Shown one piece after another: positions 9,747-19,683 of a stretch of 34,373 bases of DNA. The notes beneath the pieces are model-generated. The model did no database searches, had not been told where the DNA came from, and saw only the letters and a program-made list of their open reading frames with translations. A program made the position numbers and the translations under genes. Each line of letters starts with the position of its first letter. The stretch's first letter is position 1. This DNA is from Verrucomicrobiota bacterium (GTDB taxonomy: Bacteria > Chlamydiota > Chlamydiia > Chlamydiales > SM23-39), in NCBI GenBank assembly GCA_028873295.1, contig JAGWKO010000010.1:1-34373 (forward strand). The letters run 5' to 3'.

Positions 9747-10535
9747 GTGAACCCCCGTCTTTCATCCCTTTTGAGTTTTGTTTTTCCTCTTGGCCTGAGC
9801 GCTATGTTAGTCGGCAATCCTGCAGAACCCGCCCTGGAAACCGAAGGAATTTTCACCTCTCCTGCAGCCTGGTGTACCTTGCGCCTTGCGTTTTTCGAAG
9901 ATTATATCTACTACCAGCGACTTGTAGAAAAGTTTACCGTAGAGGGAAATTCAGAGAGAAGCAGCTTTGCAAGACTGGGCACAAGCGCTGGCATTCTCAC
10001 ACTCAATTGCAAAAATCGCCTCGATCTCTATGGCATTGGCGGAGGCTCAAAGCTGCAAGTCAATGAGCAGACCTTTACCTCAACAGCGCCCTGCTGGGGA
10101 GGAGGAGGCAAGTGGCTTTTTTTACGGACGCACAATATCTTCGGCAGCGTCGATGTAAAATATTTCAGCACAGACCAAACACCCCGCTACTTTCTTGAAG
10201 AAGGTCTTGCCTACGTCCCGGTAGGCGATACCGAGCTCAGCTACACCGAAACACAGGTTGCAGTAGGGCTCTCTTTTCTCACTAAACCCCTCTCCCCCTA
10301 CATCTACGGCACCTATCTCACAGCCAAACTGACGCCTCATCCCACAAAGATTCTTGTGCGCATACCCCAGGATGATTTTCTTGGAGACGCCCTCCTCAAT
10401 ACCGAAGAGTCCCAGCGCCACTTCGGCATGGCCCTTGGCGCTACTTTCGTCAGTGGAGAGAAAATTTCTCTTGCCGTTGAGTCACGCCTCTTCAATCAAA
10501 ATGCTCTGGATGCAAAACTCGAAGTGAGGTTTTAA
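9747..10535 (+). CDS. Short MOMP/OmpA-like outer-membrane porin
   Basis: A 262-residue protein with an N-terminal signal peptide, followed by VGNPAEPALETEG and an AAWCTLRLAFFEDYIYYQRLV segment. This corresponds to the mature N terminus of the chlamydial major outer-membrane protein (GNPAEPSL...TWCDAISMR...GYYGDFVFDRVLK). The body alternates polar and aromatic residues as in a beta-barrel, and the chain ends in ...LEVRF with the terminal Phe used by Bam substrates. It is much shorter than classic MOMP (about 390 residues), so it probably forms a smaller barrel. Start is GTG at 9747. Expanded MOMP-like families are known in Simkania and Waddlia. It is unlikely to be the only MOMP of the cell. 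Confidence 0.75.
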   Translation: MNPRLSSLLSFVFPLGLSAMLVGNPAEPALETEGIFTSPAAWCTLRLAFFEDYIYYQRLVEKFTVEGNSERSSFARLGTSAGILTLNCKNRLDLYGIGGGSKLQVNEQTFTSTAPCWGGGGKWLFLRTHNIFGSVDVKYFSTDQTPRYFLEEGLAYVPVGDTELSYTETQVAVGLSFLTKPLSPYIYGTYLTAKLTPHPTKILVRIPQDDFLGDALLNTEESQRHFGMALGATFVSGEKISLAVESRLFNQNALDAKLEVRF

Positions 10536-10583
10536 CAGCAAACTAAATATTTAAATACTAAAGACTTATTCCTAATTTCCCTG

Positions 10584-10589
10584 TATACT
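10584..10589 (+). promoter_or_regulatory. Candidate -10 box (TATACT) upstream of the secreted protein gene
   Basis: TATACT lies 11 nt before the ATG at 10600. No good -35 is seen 16-18 bp upstream, so this is weak. If used, the transcript would have almost no leader, like the arrangement before nusB. Confidence 0.25.
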
Positions 10590-10599
10590 CTTCTACGAG

Positions 10600-11136
10600 A
10601 TGCTCGGATTTGTTCTTTTTCTGACAGCCCTGATTTCCCCCGTATCAAGCAATGACCCCTCTCTCCCCGATGCTGATGGCTGGGTGACTTTAGAAAGAGA
10701 AGAGTCGCAAGCTCCCGTTGAGGAAGAAGAGGGTTGGGTTCTTTTTTCCCTTACTCTGGATAAAGAAAAATTTTGGATACGACTGCCTCAGGATCCCATC
10801 TATCACTACACTTCTTCCGGAGTGAACATTTCTGCCAGGGGAGATGGGGCGCAGATTCACATTTCCATAGAAAAGTGCGACAGTATAGTGACATCTGTCG
10901 AAAACCTTCTCACAAAAGCCAAGAGTCGAATCGGAACCACTCCCTTTTTCGTAGAAGCAACGGGAGATACGGAAAAGGCGCATCTTGCCTATCTCGACAA
11001 TCAGAAATGGGTGTGTGAAGATCTTTTCCGCACGCCTCACTATCTCTATACCGTTCGCACAGAACAGGAGATCTCCTCCTCAACTACACTCCACGAGACA
11101 GTAGTTTCTTCTTTGAACATATTTGCGGAAAAATAG
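10600..11136 (+). CDS. Hypothetical exported protein
   Basis: A 178-residue protein I cannot assign to a family. Residues 1-17 (MLGFVLFLTALISPVSS) form a typical Sec signal peptide, followed by an acidic stretch with two GWV tripeptides (about residues 27 and 45). The rest predicts as a mixed alpha/beta soluble domain (KFWIRLPQDPIYHYTSSGVN; later NQKWVCEDLFRTPHYLYTVRT). Two cysteines are present in the mature part. It follows the MOMP-like gene in the same direction and precedes the tRNA pair, so an envelope or periplasmic role is possible. I see no catalytic signature. Confidence 0.65.
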   Translation: MLGFVLFLTALISPVSSNDPSLPDADGWVTLEREESQAPVEEEEGWVLFSLTLDKEKFWIRLPQDPIYHYTSSGVNISARGDGAQIHISIEKCDSIVTSVENLLTKAKSRIGTTPFFVEATGDTEKAHLAYLDNQKWVCEDLFRTPHYLYTVRTEQEISSSTTLHETVVSSLNIFAEK

Positions 11137-11185
11137 GCATTCGCTCTATCATGGAGACCTCTTTGTCTCTTGGTTCTGTAGTCCC

Positions 11186-11258
11186 GGGGGTTTAGCTCAG
11201 TTGGTAGAGCATCTGATTTGCATTCAGAGGGTCAGGAGTTCGAGTCTCCTAGCCTCCA
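11186..11258 (+). tRNA. tRNA-Ala (anticodon TGC)
   Basis: Seventy-three-nt cloverleaf. Acceptor GGGGGTT pairs with AGCCTCC (with G-U pairs), D-arm GCTC/GAGC, anticodon stem TCTGA/TCAGA with loop TTTGCAT, and anticodon TGC at 11219-11221. T-arm is AGGAG/CTCCT around TTCGAGT. CCA is not encoded. It lies 5 bp before tRNA-Ile, so the two are surely one transcript. A possible promoter is TTGCGG (11123-11128), 18 bp, TATCAT (11147-11152), inside and just after the preceding gene. Confidence 0.97.
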
Positions 11259-11263
11259 TCCAC

Positions 11264-11337
11264 GCGGTCATAGCTCAGTTGGTTAGAGCGCGACACTGAT
11301 AATGTCGAGGTCCCAAGTTCAAATCCTGGTGGCCGCA
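11264..11337 (+). tRNA. tRNA-Ile (anticodon GAT)
   Basis: Seventy-four-nt cloverleaf. Acceptor GCGGTCA pairs with TGGCCGC (one G-U), anticodon stem CGACA/TGTCG with loop CTGATAA, anticodon GAT at 11298-11300. The T-stem has one A-C mismatch. CCA is not encoded. An Ala-TGC/Ile-GAT pair often sits in the rRNA spacer of bacteria. Here no 16S or 23S sequence adjoins it: a secreted protein gene precedes it and xseA follows after 22 bp. Confidence 0.97.
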
Positions 11338-11359
11338 ATCCCCATAATTACCAAATTAC

Positions 11360-12625
11360 ATGAAGATTCTCACGGTTGCTGAACTCACCTTTGCGATTAA
11401 AAATCTCCTTGAACCGCAATTTCGCTCTCTTGCAGTAAAGGGAGAGATCAGCAATTGCAAATTGCAATCCTCAGGGCACCTCTATTTCACATTAAAGGAC
11501 AGCACCGCGCAACTCTCTGCAGTTCTTTTTCGCGGCAACAGCACAGGGCTTACAAGACAACCCAAAGAAGGCGACCAGGTCATCGCGACAGGAGAACTCA
11601 GCCTCTATCCACCAAGAGGCCAGTACCAGATGATCGTTCGCGAATTGCAGTTTGCAGGTGTTGGAGAACTGCTGCTGCGCTTTCAGAAACTAAAAGAGCT
11701 CTTGCAGAGTCGCGGCTGGTTCGCTGCAGAAAGGAAAAGGGCCATTCCCCGTCTTCCCCGCCGTATCGGTGTAGTGACGAGCCCCACAGGAGCTGTCATT
11801 CAAGATATTATCCAGGTACTTGGCAGGCGCTTTGCCGGATTTCAGCTCGTTCTTCGCCCCGTGAAGGTGCAGGGAGAAGGTGCCGCAGAAGAGATCGCTC
11901 AAGGGATAGAAGAATTCAATGCATGGGGCGGGGTCGATGTACTCATCGTGGGCCGCGGCGGAGGCAGCATCGAAGACCTCTGGGCCTTTAATGAGGAGAA
12001 AGTTGCAGCTGCAATCTTCGGATCAAAAATTCCCATCATCTCTGCTGTAGGCCATGAAACCGACGTTACAATTGCCGATTGGGTTGCAGACGTGAGAGCT
12101 CCCACCCCCTCTGCCGCAGCAGAAATGGTCATCGCCGAAAAAACGCAACTGCTCAAACAGGTCTTTATCACTGGGCAGCAGGTAAGAGCCAGAACTGCGG
12201 AAAAAAGGGAAAGAGAACAGAGCAGACTCTCAGCAATCCGCCGCCATCCCCTCTTCAGCTCACCCTACACTCTTCTTTTTCAACCCATTCAGCAACTCGA
12301 TCATTTCCGTTCCAGCTTTGAGCGATTAAAACCCATGAATCGACTCGCAGAGTGGAAAAAAAAACTTTCCCCTCTCGGAGATCAAACATTTTTGATAGTC
12401 AAACAACAAATTCAGCAGAAAAGGGAAAAATTGCGTTGGATACAGGAACATTTAACCTCTCTGCATCCGCATAATCTGCTGCGTAAAGGGTATGCAATTC
12501 CCTTTTTCGAAAACACAAGATCGATTATCCTCTCTGTCAATGATCTGAAAGTCTCTCAACCCTTTACGCTAGAGCTATGCGATGGAAGAGTGACGGCTAC
12601 TGTTACGGATGTAAAAAATGGATGA
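11360..12625 (+). CDS. xseA: Exodeoxyribonuclease VII large subunit
   Basis: Nuclease subunit of ExoVII, which degrades single-stranded DNA from both ends to short oligonucleotides. The protein has 421 residues. An OB-fold is at residues 1-95 ([22 protein letters not shown]), and the catalytic domain follows with [36 protein letters not shown], and [24 protein letters not shown] (quoted in part: [20 protein letters not shown]). A coiled-coil C-terminal part is shorter than in E. coli. It starts the xseA-xseB-dxs-nadK run, with an 8-nt overlap into xseB. C. trachomatis has the same xseA-xseB-dxs order. Confidence 0.96.
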   Translation: MKILTVAELTFAIKNLLEPQFRSLAVKGEISNCKLQSSGHLYFTLKDSTAQLSAVLFRGNSTGLTRQPKEGDQVIATGELSLYPPRGQYQMIVRELQFAGVGELLLRFQKLKELLQSRGWFAAERKRAIPRLPRRIGVVTSPTGAVIQDIIQVLGRRFAGFQLVLRPVKVQGEGAAEEIAQGIEEFNAWGGVDVLIVGRGGGSIEDLWAFNEEKVAAAIFGSKIPIISAVGHETDVTIADWVADVRAPTPSAAAEMVIAEKTQLLKQVFITGQQVRARTAEKREREQSRLSAIRRHPLFSSPYTLLFQPIQQLDHFRSSFERLKPMNRLAEWKKKLSPLGDQTFLIVKQQIQQKREKLRWIQEHLTSLHPHNLLRKGYAIPFFENTRSIILSVNDLKVSQPFTLELCDGRVTATVTDVKNG

Positions 12626-12839
12626 ACCTATCTCTTTTGAACAGGCCTTTGCCAGACTGGAAAAAATTCTTGAAGCGATGAATGGCGGGAAAGTATCGTT
12701 GGAAGAATCTCTCAAACTTTTCGAAGAGGCAGAAGGGTTGATGCGCCTTTGCTCCCATCGCTTGAATAGCGCTGAGCAGAGAATCGAGCAGCTCATCAAA
12801 GGAAGAGATGGGGCCTTTCGGACAGAGCCATTTGCATGA
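12618..12839 (+). CDS. xseB: Exodeoxyribonuclease VII small subunit
   Basis: A 73-residue helical protein of the XseB family ([20 protein letters not shown], then [20 protein letters not shown]). Several copies wrap the XseA coiled coil to form ExoVII. It overlaps xseA by 8 nt and dxs by 4 nt (ATGA), which indicates tight translational coupling. Length and motif are normal for the family. Confidence 0.95.
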   Translation: MDEPISFEQAFARLEKILEAMNGGKVSLEESLKLFEEAEGLMRLCSHRLNSAEQRIEQLIKGRDGAFRTEPFA

Positions 12840-14584
12840 TCTCACATGTAGAGGTAGTTCCTGATAAAGACGAGCTGCGCTCCTTTTCTCTACAAGAGTT
12901 GGAAGAGCTAAGTCGAAACATCCGCGCTCGCATTTTGCATGTACTCTCAATCAATGGAGGACATCTCTCTTCCAATTTGGGGATTGTTGAGCTCACCATT
13001 GCACTCCACCGCATCTTTGACTCACCCCAGGACAAGTTCATCTTTGATGTCAGCCATCAGATCTACGTTCACAAGTTACTGACAGGGCGCGATCACCGCT
13101 TTGAAGAGATCCGTAAATATGGAGGACTTTGCGGCTTTTCCCATCCCAGAGAATCCGCCCATGATCACTTCTTTGCAGGACACGCAGGGACAGCCCTCTC
13201 CCTTGCTCTGGGCGTTGCTGCAAGTCGCGATCTCTGCGGAGGAACAGAACATGTACTGCCCATTCTCGGCGACGCATCGCTCACCTGTGGACTCACCCTG
13301 GAAGCGCTCAATAACATCCCCAAGACGCGAGGGCGATTTATCATCGTACTCAATGATAATGCCATGTCGATTTCGCAAAATGTTGGCAATATCAAAGACC
13401 TGGAAAATCCAGCCCTCTTCTTTGAGCAATTTGGCCTTTCCTATGTGGGGCCTGTCGATGGCCACGATTTTTCTTCTCTTCTTCCCGCGCTAGAGAGCGT
13501 CAAACACTCTTCACGGCCGATTCTCCTGCATATCCTTACTGTAAAAGGCAAGGGGATGCCTGCAGCAATTGCCAATCCGACCTCCTACCATGGCGTCAGA
13601 CCCTTTGATCCCTGCAGCGGCAAGATTCACCCCTCTCCCCAGCAAAGGCCCACGTTCCCCAAAATTTTTGGCCGCCATCTGCTCTCCATGGCAGAAAAAA
13701 ATCCTGACCTCGTCTGCGTCAACCCGGCCACGCTCAGCGGTTCCTGCCTTGACGAGTTCATGACGCGCTATAAAGAGCGCTGTTTTGATGTGGGGATTGC
13801 CGAGGGACACGCTCTCACCTTTGCAGGAGGCCTTGCCTACCAAAAGAAAGCAAGGGTCATTGTCTCCATTTACGCTACGTTTCTTCAGAGAGCTCTGGAC
13901 AACCTCTTCCAGGACATCTGCATGCAGGAGCTCCCCGTAATAATAGCCCTCGATCGCGCCTTTATTTCTGGCCCCGATGGCTCTACGCATCACGGCATCT
14001 ACGACCTCTCCTTTCTCAATGCAATGCCCAAACTCGTGATCGCCCAGCCAAGAAATGGCCATCTCCTGAAGGAACTCCTGGAGAGTAGCTTGATCTGGGA
14101 CTGCACTACCGTCATCCGCTATCCGAACCTGGAGACAGAAGAACTCCCTCTTCCCCTATCCTATCGCCCTATCGGCAAAGCCGAGCTGCTCGTGCAGGGG
14201 AAAGAGCTGCTCTTGCTCCCTCTTGGGCATATGGCTCACACAGCGCTTCAGGTGAGAGAAAAACTTCTTGCTCTTGGTCTTGAAGCAACAGTGGTCGACC
14301 CTGTCTTTGTCAAACCGCTCGACAGCGATCTTTTCGAGTCACTTCTCTTAACACACCGCTTTGTTGTGACGATTGAAGAACACGCCCTCAACGGGGGCTT
14401 TGGGATGATCTTCAACCACTTTCTTGCCGGGAAAAGAATCCAAGGGATCAAAACATTAAACTTTGGTATTCCGGATCTTTGGGTGCAATTTGGCAGCAAT
14501 GGGGAACTTATGCAAGAATTGGAATTAACCCCTGATGCGATCGCGAAAAAGATCGTAGACGAGTTTCATACCGAAAAATGTTAA
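12836..14584 (+). CDS. dxs: 1-deoxy-D-xylulose-5-phosphate synthase, compact form
   Basis: Thiamine-diphosphate enzyme that joins pyruvate and glyceraldehyde 3-phosphate in the first step of the MEP isoprenoid pathway. The protein has 582 residues versus about 620-640 usually. Conserved landmarks: [30 protein letters not shown], a TPP/Mg motif [16 protein letters not shown] followed by [13 protein letters not shown], the GPVDGHD loop, the catalytic Glu segment [19 protein letters not shown], and [20 protein letters not shown]. The shortening falls between SISQNVG and [14 protein letters not shown], where about 40 residues of the E. coli enzyme (a mobile loop) are missing. It overlaps xseB by 4 nt and nadK by 7 nt. 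Confidence 0.94.
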   Translation: MISHVEVVPDKDELRSFSLQELEELSRNIRARILHVLSINGGHLSSNLGIVELTIALHRIFDSPQDKFIFDVSHQIYVHKLLTGRDHRFEEIRKYGGLCGFSHPRESAHDHFFAGHAGTALSLALGVAASRDLCGGTEHVLPILGDASLTCGLTLEALNNIPKTRGRFIIVLNDNAMSISQNVGNIKDLENPALFFEQFGLSYVGPVDGHDFSSLLPALESVKHSSRPILLHILTVKGKGMPAAIANPTSYHGVRPFDPCSGKIHPSPQQRPTFPKIFGRHLLSMAEKNPDLVCVNPATLSGSCLDEFMTRYKERCFDVGIAEGHALTFAGGLAYQKKARVIVSIYATFLQRALDNLFQDICMQELPVIIALDRAFISGPDGSTHHGIYDLSFLNAMPKLVIAQPRNGHLLKELLESSLIWDCTTVIRYPNLETEELPLPLSYRPIGKAELLVQGKELLLLPLGHMAHTALQVREKLLALGLEATVVDPVFVKPLDSDLFESLLLTHRFVVTIEEHALNGGFGMIFNHFLAGKRIQGIKTLNFGIPDLWVQFGSNGELMQELELTPDAIAKKIVDEFHTEKC

Positions 14585-15432
14585 AGACCATTGCTCTTTT
14601 CCCTAACGAAAAGAAGAAAGACTCCTTCGATCTTGCAAGAAAAATCACAACCTTTTTTCACGAGAAAGGGAAAAAAATCGTTGCAGAAGAAGGTAAGGCT
14701 GAGGAAATTGGAGCACTTCCTCTCTCTGCCGTTCCTCCTAAAGAGATCGATCTTCTCATCGCGATGGGGGGAGATGGAACTCTTCTTCGCATTGCTCATT
14801 ACTTTTCCTGGATTGATGCCCCTATCCTCGGTATCAATTTGGGGCATCTCGGCTTTATGGCAGATATCCCCACTGCCGATGTTTTCCCAACCTTAGAGGA
14901 GCTTCTCGCAGGTGCCTATAGGGTGGAAAATCGCTCCATGCTGCAGACCACCTCTGAAGGGATCTCCTCTCCTCTTTATGCAGTCAACGACATCGTTCTT
15001 CACCGGGCAAAAAACTACAGCCTCGTAGAGCTAGTGGTGCATCTAAATGGGACCTACGTCAACACCTTCCTTGCAGATGGCCTTGTCATTTCTACTCCTA
15101 CAGGCTCCACGGCCTACTCTCTTGCAGCAGGGGGGCCCATCCTCTCTCCCACTCTCGACGCTATCGTTCTCAGTCCCATTTGCCCACACACAATCTCCAA
15201 CCGCCCTCTTGTTCTCACTGCGGACTGCACAATCACCATTGAATACACGAGTCCCTACGACGAAATTGATGTGCGCGCCGATGGACTCAACGCCTATCTT
15301 CTAAAACCGCATGTCCCCATAACAATTAAAAGAGCAAGCCGCACCTTCAAACTTGTGAAACTGCACCGCCATGACTATTTTTCAACGCTCAGAAAAAAGC
15401 TCGGCTGGTCAGGGAAACTCACTGAAAGTTAA
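14578..15432 (+). CDS. nadK: NAD kinase
   Basis: Phosphorylates NAD to NADP in the cytosol. The 284 residues are normal for the family. The nucleotide-binding GGDGTLLR motif is near residue 64, followed by [13 protein letters not shown]. The conserved NDIVLHR segment and the second motif [20 protein letters not shown] (near 160-180), then [15 protein letters not shown], complete the family pattern. It is the last gene of the xseA-xseB-dxs-nadK cluster, overlapping dxs by 7 nt. Its stop codon overlaps the stop of the convergent sucB, leaving no room for a separate terminator. Confidence 0.96.
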   Translation: MLKTIALFPNEKKKDSFDLARKITTFFHEKGKKIVAEEGKAEEIGALPLSAVPPKEIDLLIAMGGDGTLLRIAHYFSWIDAPILGINLGHLGFMADIPTADVFPTLEELLAGAYRVENRSMLQTTSEGISSPLYAVNDIVLHRAKNYSLVELVVHLNGTYVNTFLADGLVISTPTGSTAYSLAAGGPILSPTLDAIVLSPICPHTISNRPLVLTADCTITIEYTSPYDEIDVRADGLNAYLLKPHVPITIKRASRTFKLVKLHRHDYFSTLRKKLGWSGKLTES

Positions 15433-16547
15433 ATCGATAATAACAATCTCTCCGGAGACTCCAGATCCTTTTTGATGTGAACGAGGAACTCGATTGCCTC
15501 CTTCCCGTCGACGATGCGATGATCGTAGCTCAAGGCAAGATACATCATAGGGCGGATCACAACTTTATCCTCAATAGCGATGGGGCGTTTGCAAATGGCG
15601 TGCATTCCAAGAATAGCGCTCTGGGGAGGGTTTAGAATTGGGGTAGAAAGAAGGGAGCCAAAAACACCTCCATTAGTGATGGTGAAGGTCCCCCCCTGCA
15701 TCGCCTCAATTGCAAGCGTTCCTTTTCTCGCCGCTTCTGCAGCCTCTTTTAGTTGCTTCTCGATGTCAGCAAAGGAGAGATCGGTTGCGTTGCGCAAGAC
15801 AGGGACCATTAAGCCCCGATCGGTGCTCACAGCAACGCCGATATGCGCCTTATTGGGGAAGACAATCTCTTCTCCCTCGATGCGCGCGCCCACCTCTGGG
15901 AAGGCCGCAAGAGCAGCGACACTTGCCTTCACAAAAAAGGACATGAACCCCAGTTTTACGCCGTGGCGCTTGACAAACGCCTCCTGTTCTTTTTCTCGCA
16001 CAGCGATGATTGCGCTCATATCGACCTCATTGAAGGTCGTCAGCATCGCCGTCTCATTTTTCACCTTCACCAGGCGCTCTGCGATCACAAGGCGAAGGCG
16101 ACTCATCCGCTCTCGTCTCTCGTCAGACTCTTTTACACGCGGAGGCACTGGCGCCATCTCTTCCTTGCAAGGCGGCGCGGGAGGTATCGCTATTTCCTGT
16201 AGCGCGGGAGGTGGCGCTATTTCTTGAGGCACAGGGATAGGCTGCGGCGCGATCTCCTCCTTAACTGGCGTTGGAGCTGGCGTTGGAGCTGGCGTTGTTT
16301 CCTGTGGCAAAGGAGCCCTGCCCTCCTGGATCGAGCCGATCGTCCCTCCAATGGGAACGGTGTCGCCGCTTTTACAACTGAGCTCCAAAAGGCCGCTCAC
16401 AGGAGCTGTAAGGACCTGATTCACCTTGTCCGTCTCCATTTCCAAAATCTCTTCCCCTGCTGAGACAAAAGATCCTGGGGTTTTAAGAAGTGCACCGATT
16501 GTGACTGTGACGACAGATTCTCCCATCTGGGGAATTTTGAGTTCCAT
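15429..16547 (-). CDS. sucB: Dihydrolipoamide succinyltransferase (2-oxoglutarate dehydrogenase E2)
   Basis: E2 core of the 2-oxoglutarate dehydrogenase complex, moving the succinyl group to CoA in the TCA cycle. Residues 1-75 form one lipoyl domain with the lipoyl-lysine in ETDKVNQ. A Pro/Ala/Glu-rich linker follows (about 78-140), then the acyltransferase domain, ending with the active-site segment [16 protein letters not shown]. At 372 residues it is shorter than E. coli SucB (405). I see no peripheral E3/E1-binding domain between linker and core, only Pro-rich repeats such as PTPAPTP. It is encoded 2 bp after sucA in one operon. Confidence 0.94.
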   Translation of the reverse strand: MELKIPQMGESVVTVTIGALLKTPGSFVSAGEEILEMETDKVNQVLTAPVSGLLELSCKSGDTVPIGGTIGSIQEGRAPLPQETTPAPTPAPTPVKEEIAPQPIPVPQEIAPPPALQEIAIPPAPPCKEEMAPVPPRVKESDERRERMSRLRLVIAERLVKVKNETAMLTTFNEVDMSAIIAVREKEQEAFVKRHGVKLGFMSFFVKASVAALAAFPEVGARIEGEEIVFPNKAHIGVAVSTDRGLMVPVLRNATDLSFADIEKQLKEAAEAARKGTLAIEAMQGGTFTITNGGVFGSLLSTPILNPPQSAILGMHAICKRPIAIEDKVVIRPMMYLALSYDHRIVDGKEAIEFLVHIKKDLESPERLLLSI

Positions 16548-16549
16548 AA

Positions 16550-19135
16550 TTAGATCTCCAAGGCCTGTTTGACAAGAGCAGCCTGCTCTTCCTTATGTTT
16601 TCGATGTGATCCCGTCGCGGGAGTAGCATTTGCAGAGCGTCCGATATAGCGCCAGGAGCCCCATTTGGCAAGTTGCGGCGCTACCCAGCGCCAGGCGCCC
16701 ATATTCTCCGGCTCCTCTTGCACCCAAAAGAAAGAGGCCCCCTCTGCGGCCGCAATCTGTTTTTCTATCTCCTGGATCGGAAAGGGGTAGAGCTCTTCAA
16801 TGCGTACTATCCTCGTATCACTTCCCACTTTTCTTGCACCAATTAAATCGTAGAAAACCTTGCCTGAACAAAGAATGAGTCGCCTGGGAGAGGCGATTGC
16901 AAGAGGATCTGAGAGAAGAGGTTGAAATCTTCCTTCCGTCAACGCTGTGATATGGCTGGTGCACAAGGGATGGCGCAAGAGACTTTTGGGTGTCAGAATC
17001 ACAAGAGGGCGCTTTTCTTTGCGGAGCATCTGGCGCCGCAAGAGATGAAAATATTGCGCGGGGGTAGAGGGAAGAGCAACAGAGATGTTATCCATTGCCG
17101 CCAGCTGCAAAAAGCGCTCAAGGCGAGCCGAACTATGTTCGGGCCCTGCTCCTTCATAAGCGTGCGGAAGCAAAAGGGTAAGAGAGGAGCGCGTTCCCCA
17201 TTTCTGCTTTGCACTGACAAGGTATTGATCAATGATCACCTGCGCTCCATTGACAAAATCGCCATACTGCGCTTCCCAAAGCGTTAGTGTATGAGGATCT
17301 GTGCAGCTATAGCCATACTCAAACCCCATTCCTGCATACTCTGTCAGAGGCGAGTTGACGAGTTCAAGACTTCCGCTCTCTCTTTCAAGACGAGAAAGTG
17401 GGGAATAGAACTTTCCTGTCTCATAATCCGTCCAGACAAGATGTCTTTGGCTAAAGGTTCCTCTTTGCACATCTTCTCCTGCCAGGCGAATTCTATGCCC
17501 TTCAACAAGAAGAGATCCAAAGCTGAGCGCCTCTGCCCACGCCCAGTCAATTCTCTCCTCTGTTCTTCGCTTCTGCAGCCAAGGCATGAGTTTTGGATGA
17601 GGATGAAAAGCAGCTGGAACTTCGCAGAAAGTGGAGCGGATCTTCTCAAAAATCTCCAGGCCAATCTTTGTTTCAACATCTTCCTCTGCAACTTCTCCTG
17701 CAATCTCCAAGGGCAAAGAAGAGGGCTTCTCTTTTACTATTGCCTCTTCCAGAGCTCTCTGGAACTCACTCTCCATTGCCGCTGCTTCTTCCTGTGTAAG
17801 CACCTTTTCGGCAAGGAGTTTTTCAAGATAGAGAGTGCGAATCGGTTTCCGCGAACGGATCCCCCGATATTCCAGAGGTTGTGTAAAGGAGGGATCATCG
17901 CCCTCGTTATGTCCATACTTGCGATAGCCAATGAGATCGATAAAGAGATCGGAAGCAAATGTCTTGCGAAACTCGAGCACCATTTCGACAATTTCAAAAG
18001 CACTCTCTGGCATCTCTGCATTCAGATGCACGACAGGCATGCCAAAGGCTTTGGCGATATCGGTACAGTAGCGCGTTGACCTTCCCTCTTTTGGCAAGGT
18101 AGTATAGCCGATCTGATTGTTGAGCACGACATGAACCGTACCGCCCACTTCATAGCCCGGCAGATGATTGAATTGCAGCATTTCATAGACGACGCCCTGT
18201 CCTGCAAGTGCAGCATCTCCATGGATCATAATAGGCAAAACTTTTTTCCCCCTCCTTCCTCTCACCGAGCCGAGGAGAATGGGATCCAAAGATTCCAGAT
18301 GAGAGGGGTTGGGGGGCAGGGAGACAAAGATTTTTTTTCCACTCTTTGTGACCACTTCTGATGAAAATCCCAAGTGGTACTTCACATCATCGCTTTCAAA
18401 GAGGGAAAGAGAAAGGTCATCTTCGAAAGAGGTAAAAATTTCGCGAAGCGGCTGTTTAAGAATATTGGCAAGGACATTGAGCCTGCCGCGATGAGCCATC
18501 CCGATCCAGACCTCTTCGATCCCCTGCTCTGCACCTTTTTCGATAAGCTCTTGCAAAAGAGGTATCAGAGTCTCATTCCCCTCCAGAGAAAAGCGCGTCT
18601 GTCCCACATAGCGCTTATGAAGGAATGTCTCGAGCAGCTCGGAGGCATTCAGCTGTTTTAAAATTTCCCTCTTTTCTTCCACTGTACATTTTCTGAGCCT
18701 TTCCCCTTCGATGCGACTTCGCATCCACTCCTCGATGCGCGGCTCCACAATACCCGCACACTCAAACCCCTGTTCCTCAGCATAAAGCAGGCGCAGGGAA
18801 CCGACCAGTTCCGCGACACTGCACTTCTCTTTGCCAAGGACCCCAAAACAGGGCACTATCTCCCCTCCAGAGAGTCCCCAATGGCTGCAGGAGAGCTCCG
18901 GTATGTTTTCTGGAGGAAGGAGAGGGTTTGTCCTTGCCGCCAGGTGACCGAGCCGGCGGTACGCATCAATGAGAAGCAGCGCCTGGAGCGCCTTGGCCCC
19001 CTCCGCCGGCTTCATCTCATCGAAGAAATGACGCCAGGAGGGATCAACGCTCAATGGGTCTCTGCGATAGCGAAGCTCCTCTTCCACAATAAAGCGCAAG
19101 TTCCCAAAATGGGCAAAATCAAGGGGCGGAGGCAT
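16550..19135 (-). CDS. sucA: 2-oxoglutarate dehydrogenase E1 component
   Basis: Thiamine-diphosphate-dependent E1 that decarboxylates 2-oxoglutarate. The start was placed at 19135 ([20 protein letters not shown]), because the 27 in-frame residues upstream are unlike the family and would run into the divergent gene's leader. This gives 861 residues versus about 900-930 in relatives. Visible: the short N-terminal helix region, [17 protein letters not shown], the TPP motif [14 protein letters not shown] with [28 protein letters not shown], and the C-terminal transketolase-like half with [27 protein letters not shown] box (19145-19150, minus) only 9 nt before the ATG suggests a very short leader. 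Followed by sucB. Confidence 0.95.
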   Translation of the reverse strand: MPPPLDFAHFGNLRFIVEEELRYRRDPLSVDPSWRHFFDEMKPAEGAKALQALLLIDAYRRLGHLAARTNPLLPPENIPELSCSHWGLSGGEIVPCFGVLGKEKCSVAELVGSLRLLYAEEQGFECAGIVEPRIEEWMRSRIEGERLRKCTVEEKREILKQLNASELLETFLHKRYVGQTRFSLEGNETLIPLLQELIEKGAEQGIEEVWIGMAHRGRLNVLANILKQPLREIFTSFEDDLSLSLFESDDVKYHLGFSSEVVTKSGKKIFVSLPPNPSHLESLDPILLGSVRGRRGKKVLPIMIHGDAALAGQGVVYEMLQFNHLPGYEVGGTVHVVLNNQIGYTTLPKEGRSTRYCTDIAKAFGMPVVHLNAEMPESAFEIVEMVLEFRKTFASDLFIDLIGYRKYGHNEGDDPSFTQPLEYRGIRSRKPIRTLYLEKLLAEKVLTQEEAAAMESEFQRALEEAIVKEKPSSLPLEIAGEVAEEDVETKIGLEIFEKIRSTFCEVPAAFHPHPKLMPWLQKRRTEERIDWAWAEALSFGSLLVEGHRIRLAGEDVQRGTFSQRHLVWTDYETGKFYSPLSRLERESGSLELVNSPLTEYAGMGFEYGYSCTDPHTLTLWEAQYGDFVNGAQVIIDQYLVSAKQKWGTRSSLTLLLPHAYEGAGPEHSSARLERFLQLAAMDNISVALPSTPAQYFHLLRRQMLRKEKRPLVILTPKSLLRHPLCTSHITALTEGRFQPLLSDPLAIASPRRLILCSGKVFYDLIGARKVGSDTRIVRIEELYPFPIQEIEKQIAAAEGASFFWVQEEPENMGAWRWVAPQLAKWGSWRYIGRSANATPATGSHRKHKEEQAALVKQALEI

Positions 19136-19224
19136 ATGATTCACTATATACCTTTTTTTTTCTGTTAAAAAAAGTGGAAAAATGGCAAGCTTCGGTGTTG
19201 CTGACCGTTCGGACAAGGAAGGAT

Positions 19225-19683
19225 ATGAAGAGCGAGCGATTAAAGAAATTAGAGGGTGAACTGGAGGATTTGGAGCAGTGGATGCAACTTGGCCTCGTTC
19301 CCAAGAAAGACGTAGAGAAGCATAAGGAAGAGATCCGTTCGCTCAAAAGCAAGATTGAAGAAGAGAAGGAACGACTTCGCTTCCTCAAAGAGAGCGGTGA
19401 GGTAGAAGAGCAAACTGTCCCCAAACGCTCCTCGGGAAGACAAGCCTACTCGGAACCGCAAACTCTTCCCGATATGGAAGGTGGCGAGCTCATGACAGAT
19501 GCGGGTCTGGATGTCGAGACTGAAGGATTCGATGGAGAGACCTTTAGCGAAGAGGAGACTGGCGGAGAAGGGACTTCGGAAGAGGACTCCACTCTTTTGG
19601 AAGAGGAAGAAGAGGATCCCTTCTCCGACAGGAATCGCTGGAAGCGCGGCATTCTGAAAGATCCGGACGCTGGCGATTGGTAA
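19225..19683 (+). CDS. Conserved chlamydial hypothetical, coiled-coil acidic protein
   Basis: A 152-residue protein starting at MKSERLKKLEGELEDLEQWM. I chose 19225 because AAGGAAGG lies just upstream and it avoids overlap with sucA. The first 70 residues are a charged heptad-like helix (coiled coil). The rest is highly acidic and low complexity (runs of E, S, G and T around residues 90-140), probably disordered, ending in RWKRGILKDPDAGDW. No enzyme motif is seen. Its place between hemN/hemW and sucA corresponds, from memory, to C. trachomatis CT053, so it is probably an orthologue. Function is unknown. It overlaps hemW by 7 nt. Confidence 0.75.
   Translation: MKSERLKKLEGELEDLEQWMQLGLVPKKDVEKHKEEIRSLKSKIEEEKERLRFLKESGEVEEQTVPKRSSGRQAYSEPQTLPDMEGGELMTDAGLDVETEGFDGETFSEEETGGEGTSEEDSTLLEEEEEDPFSDRNRWKRGILKDPDAGDW

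Noticed and set aside
11186-11337. rRNA operon spacer around tRNA-Ala/tRNA-Ile
   Set aside because: No 16S or 23S sequence flanks the pair.
19136-19216. Extended N terminus of sucA from 19216
   Set aside because: The extra 27 residues do not resemble SucA and would overlap the leader of the divergent gene.
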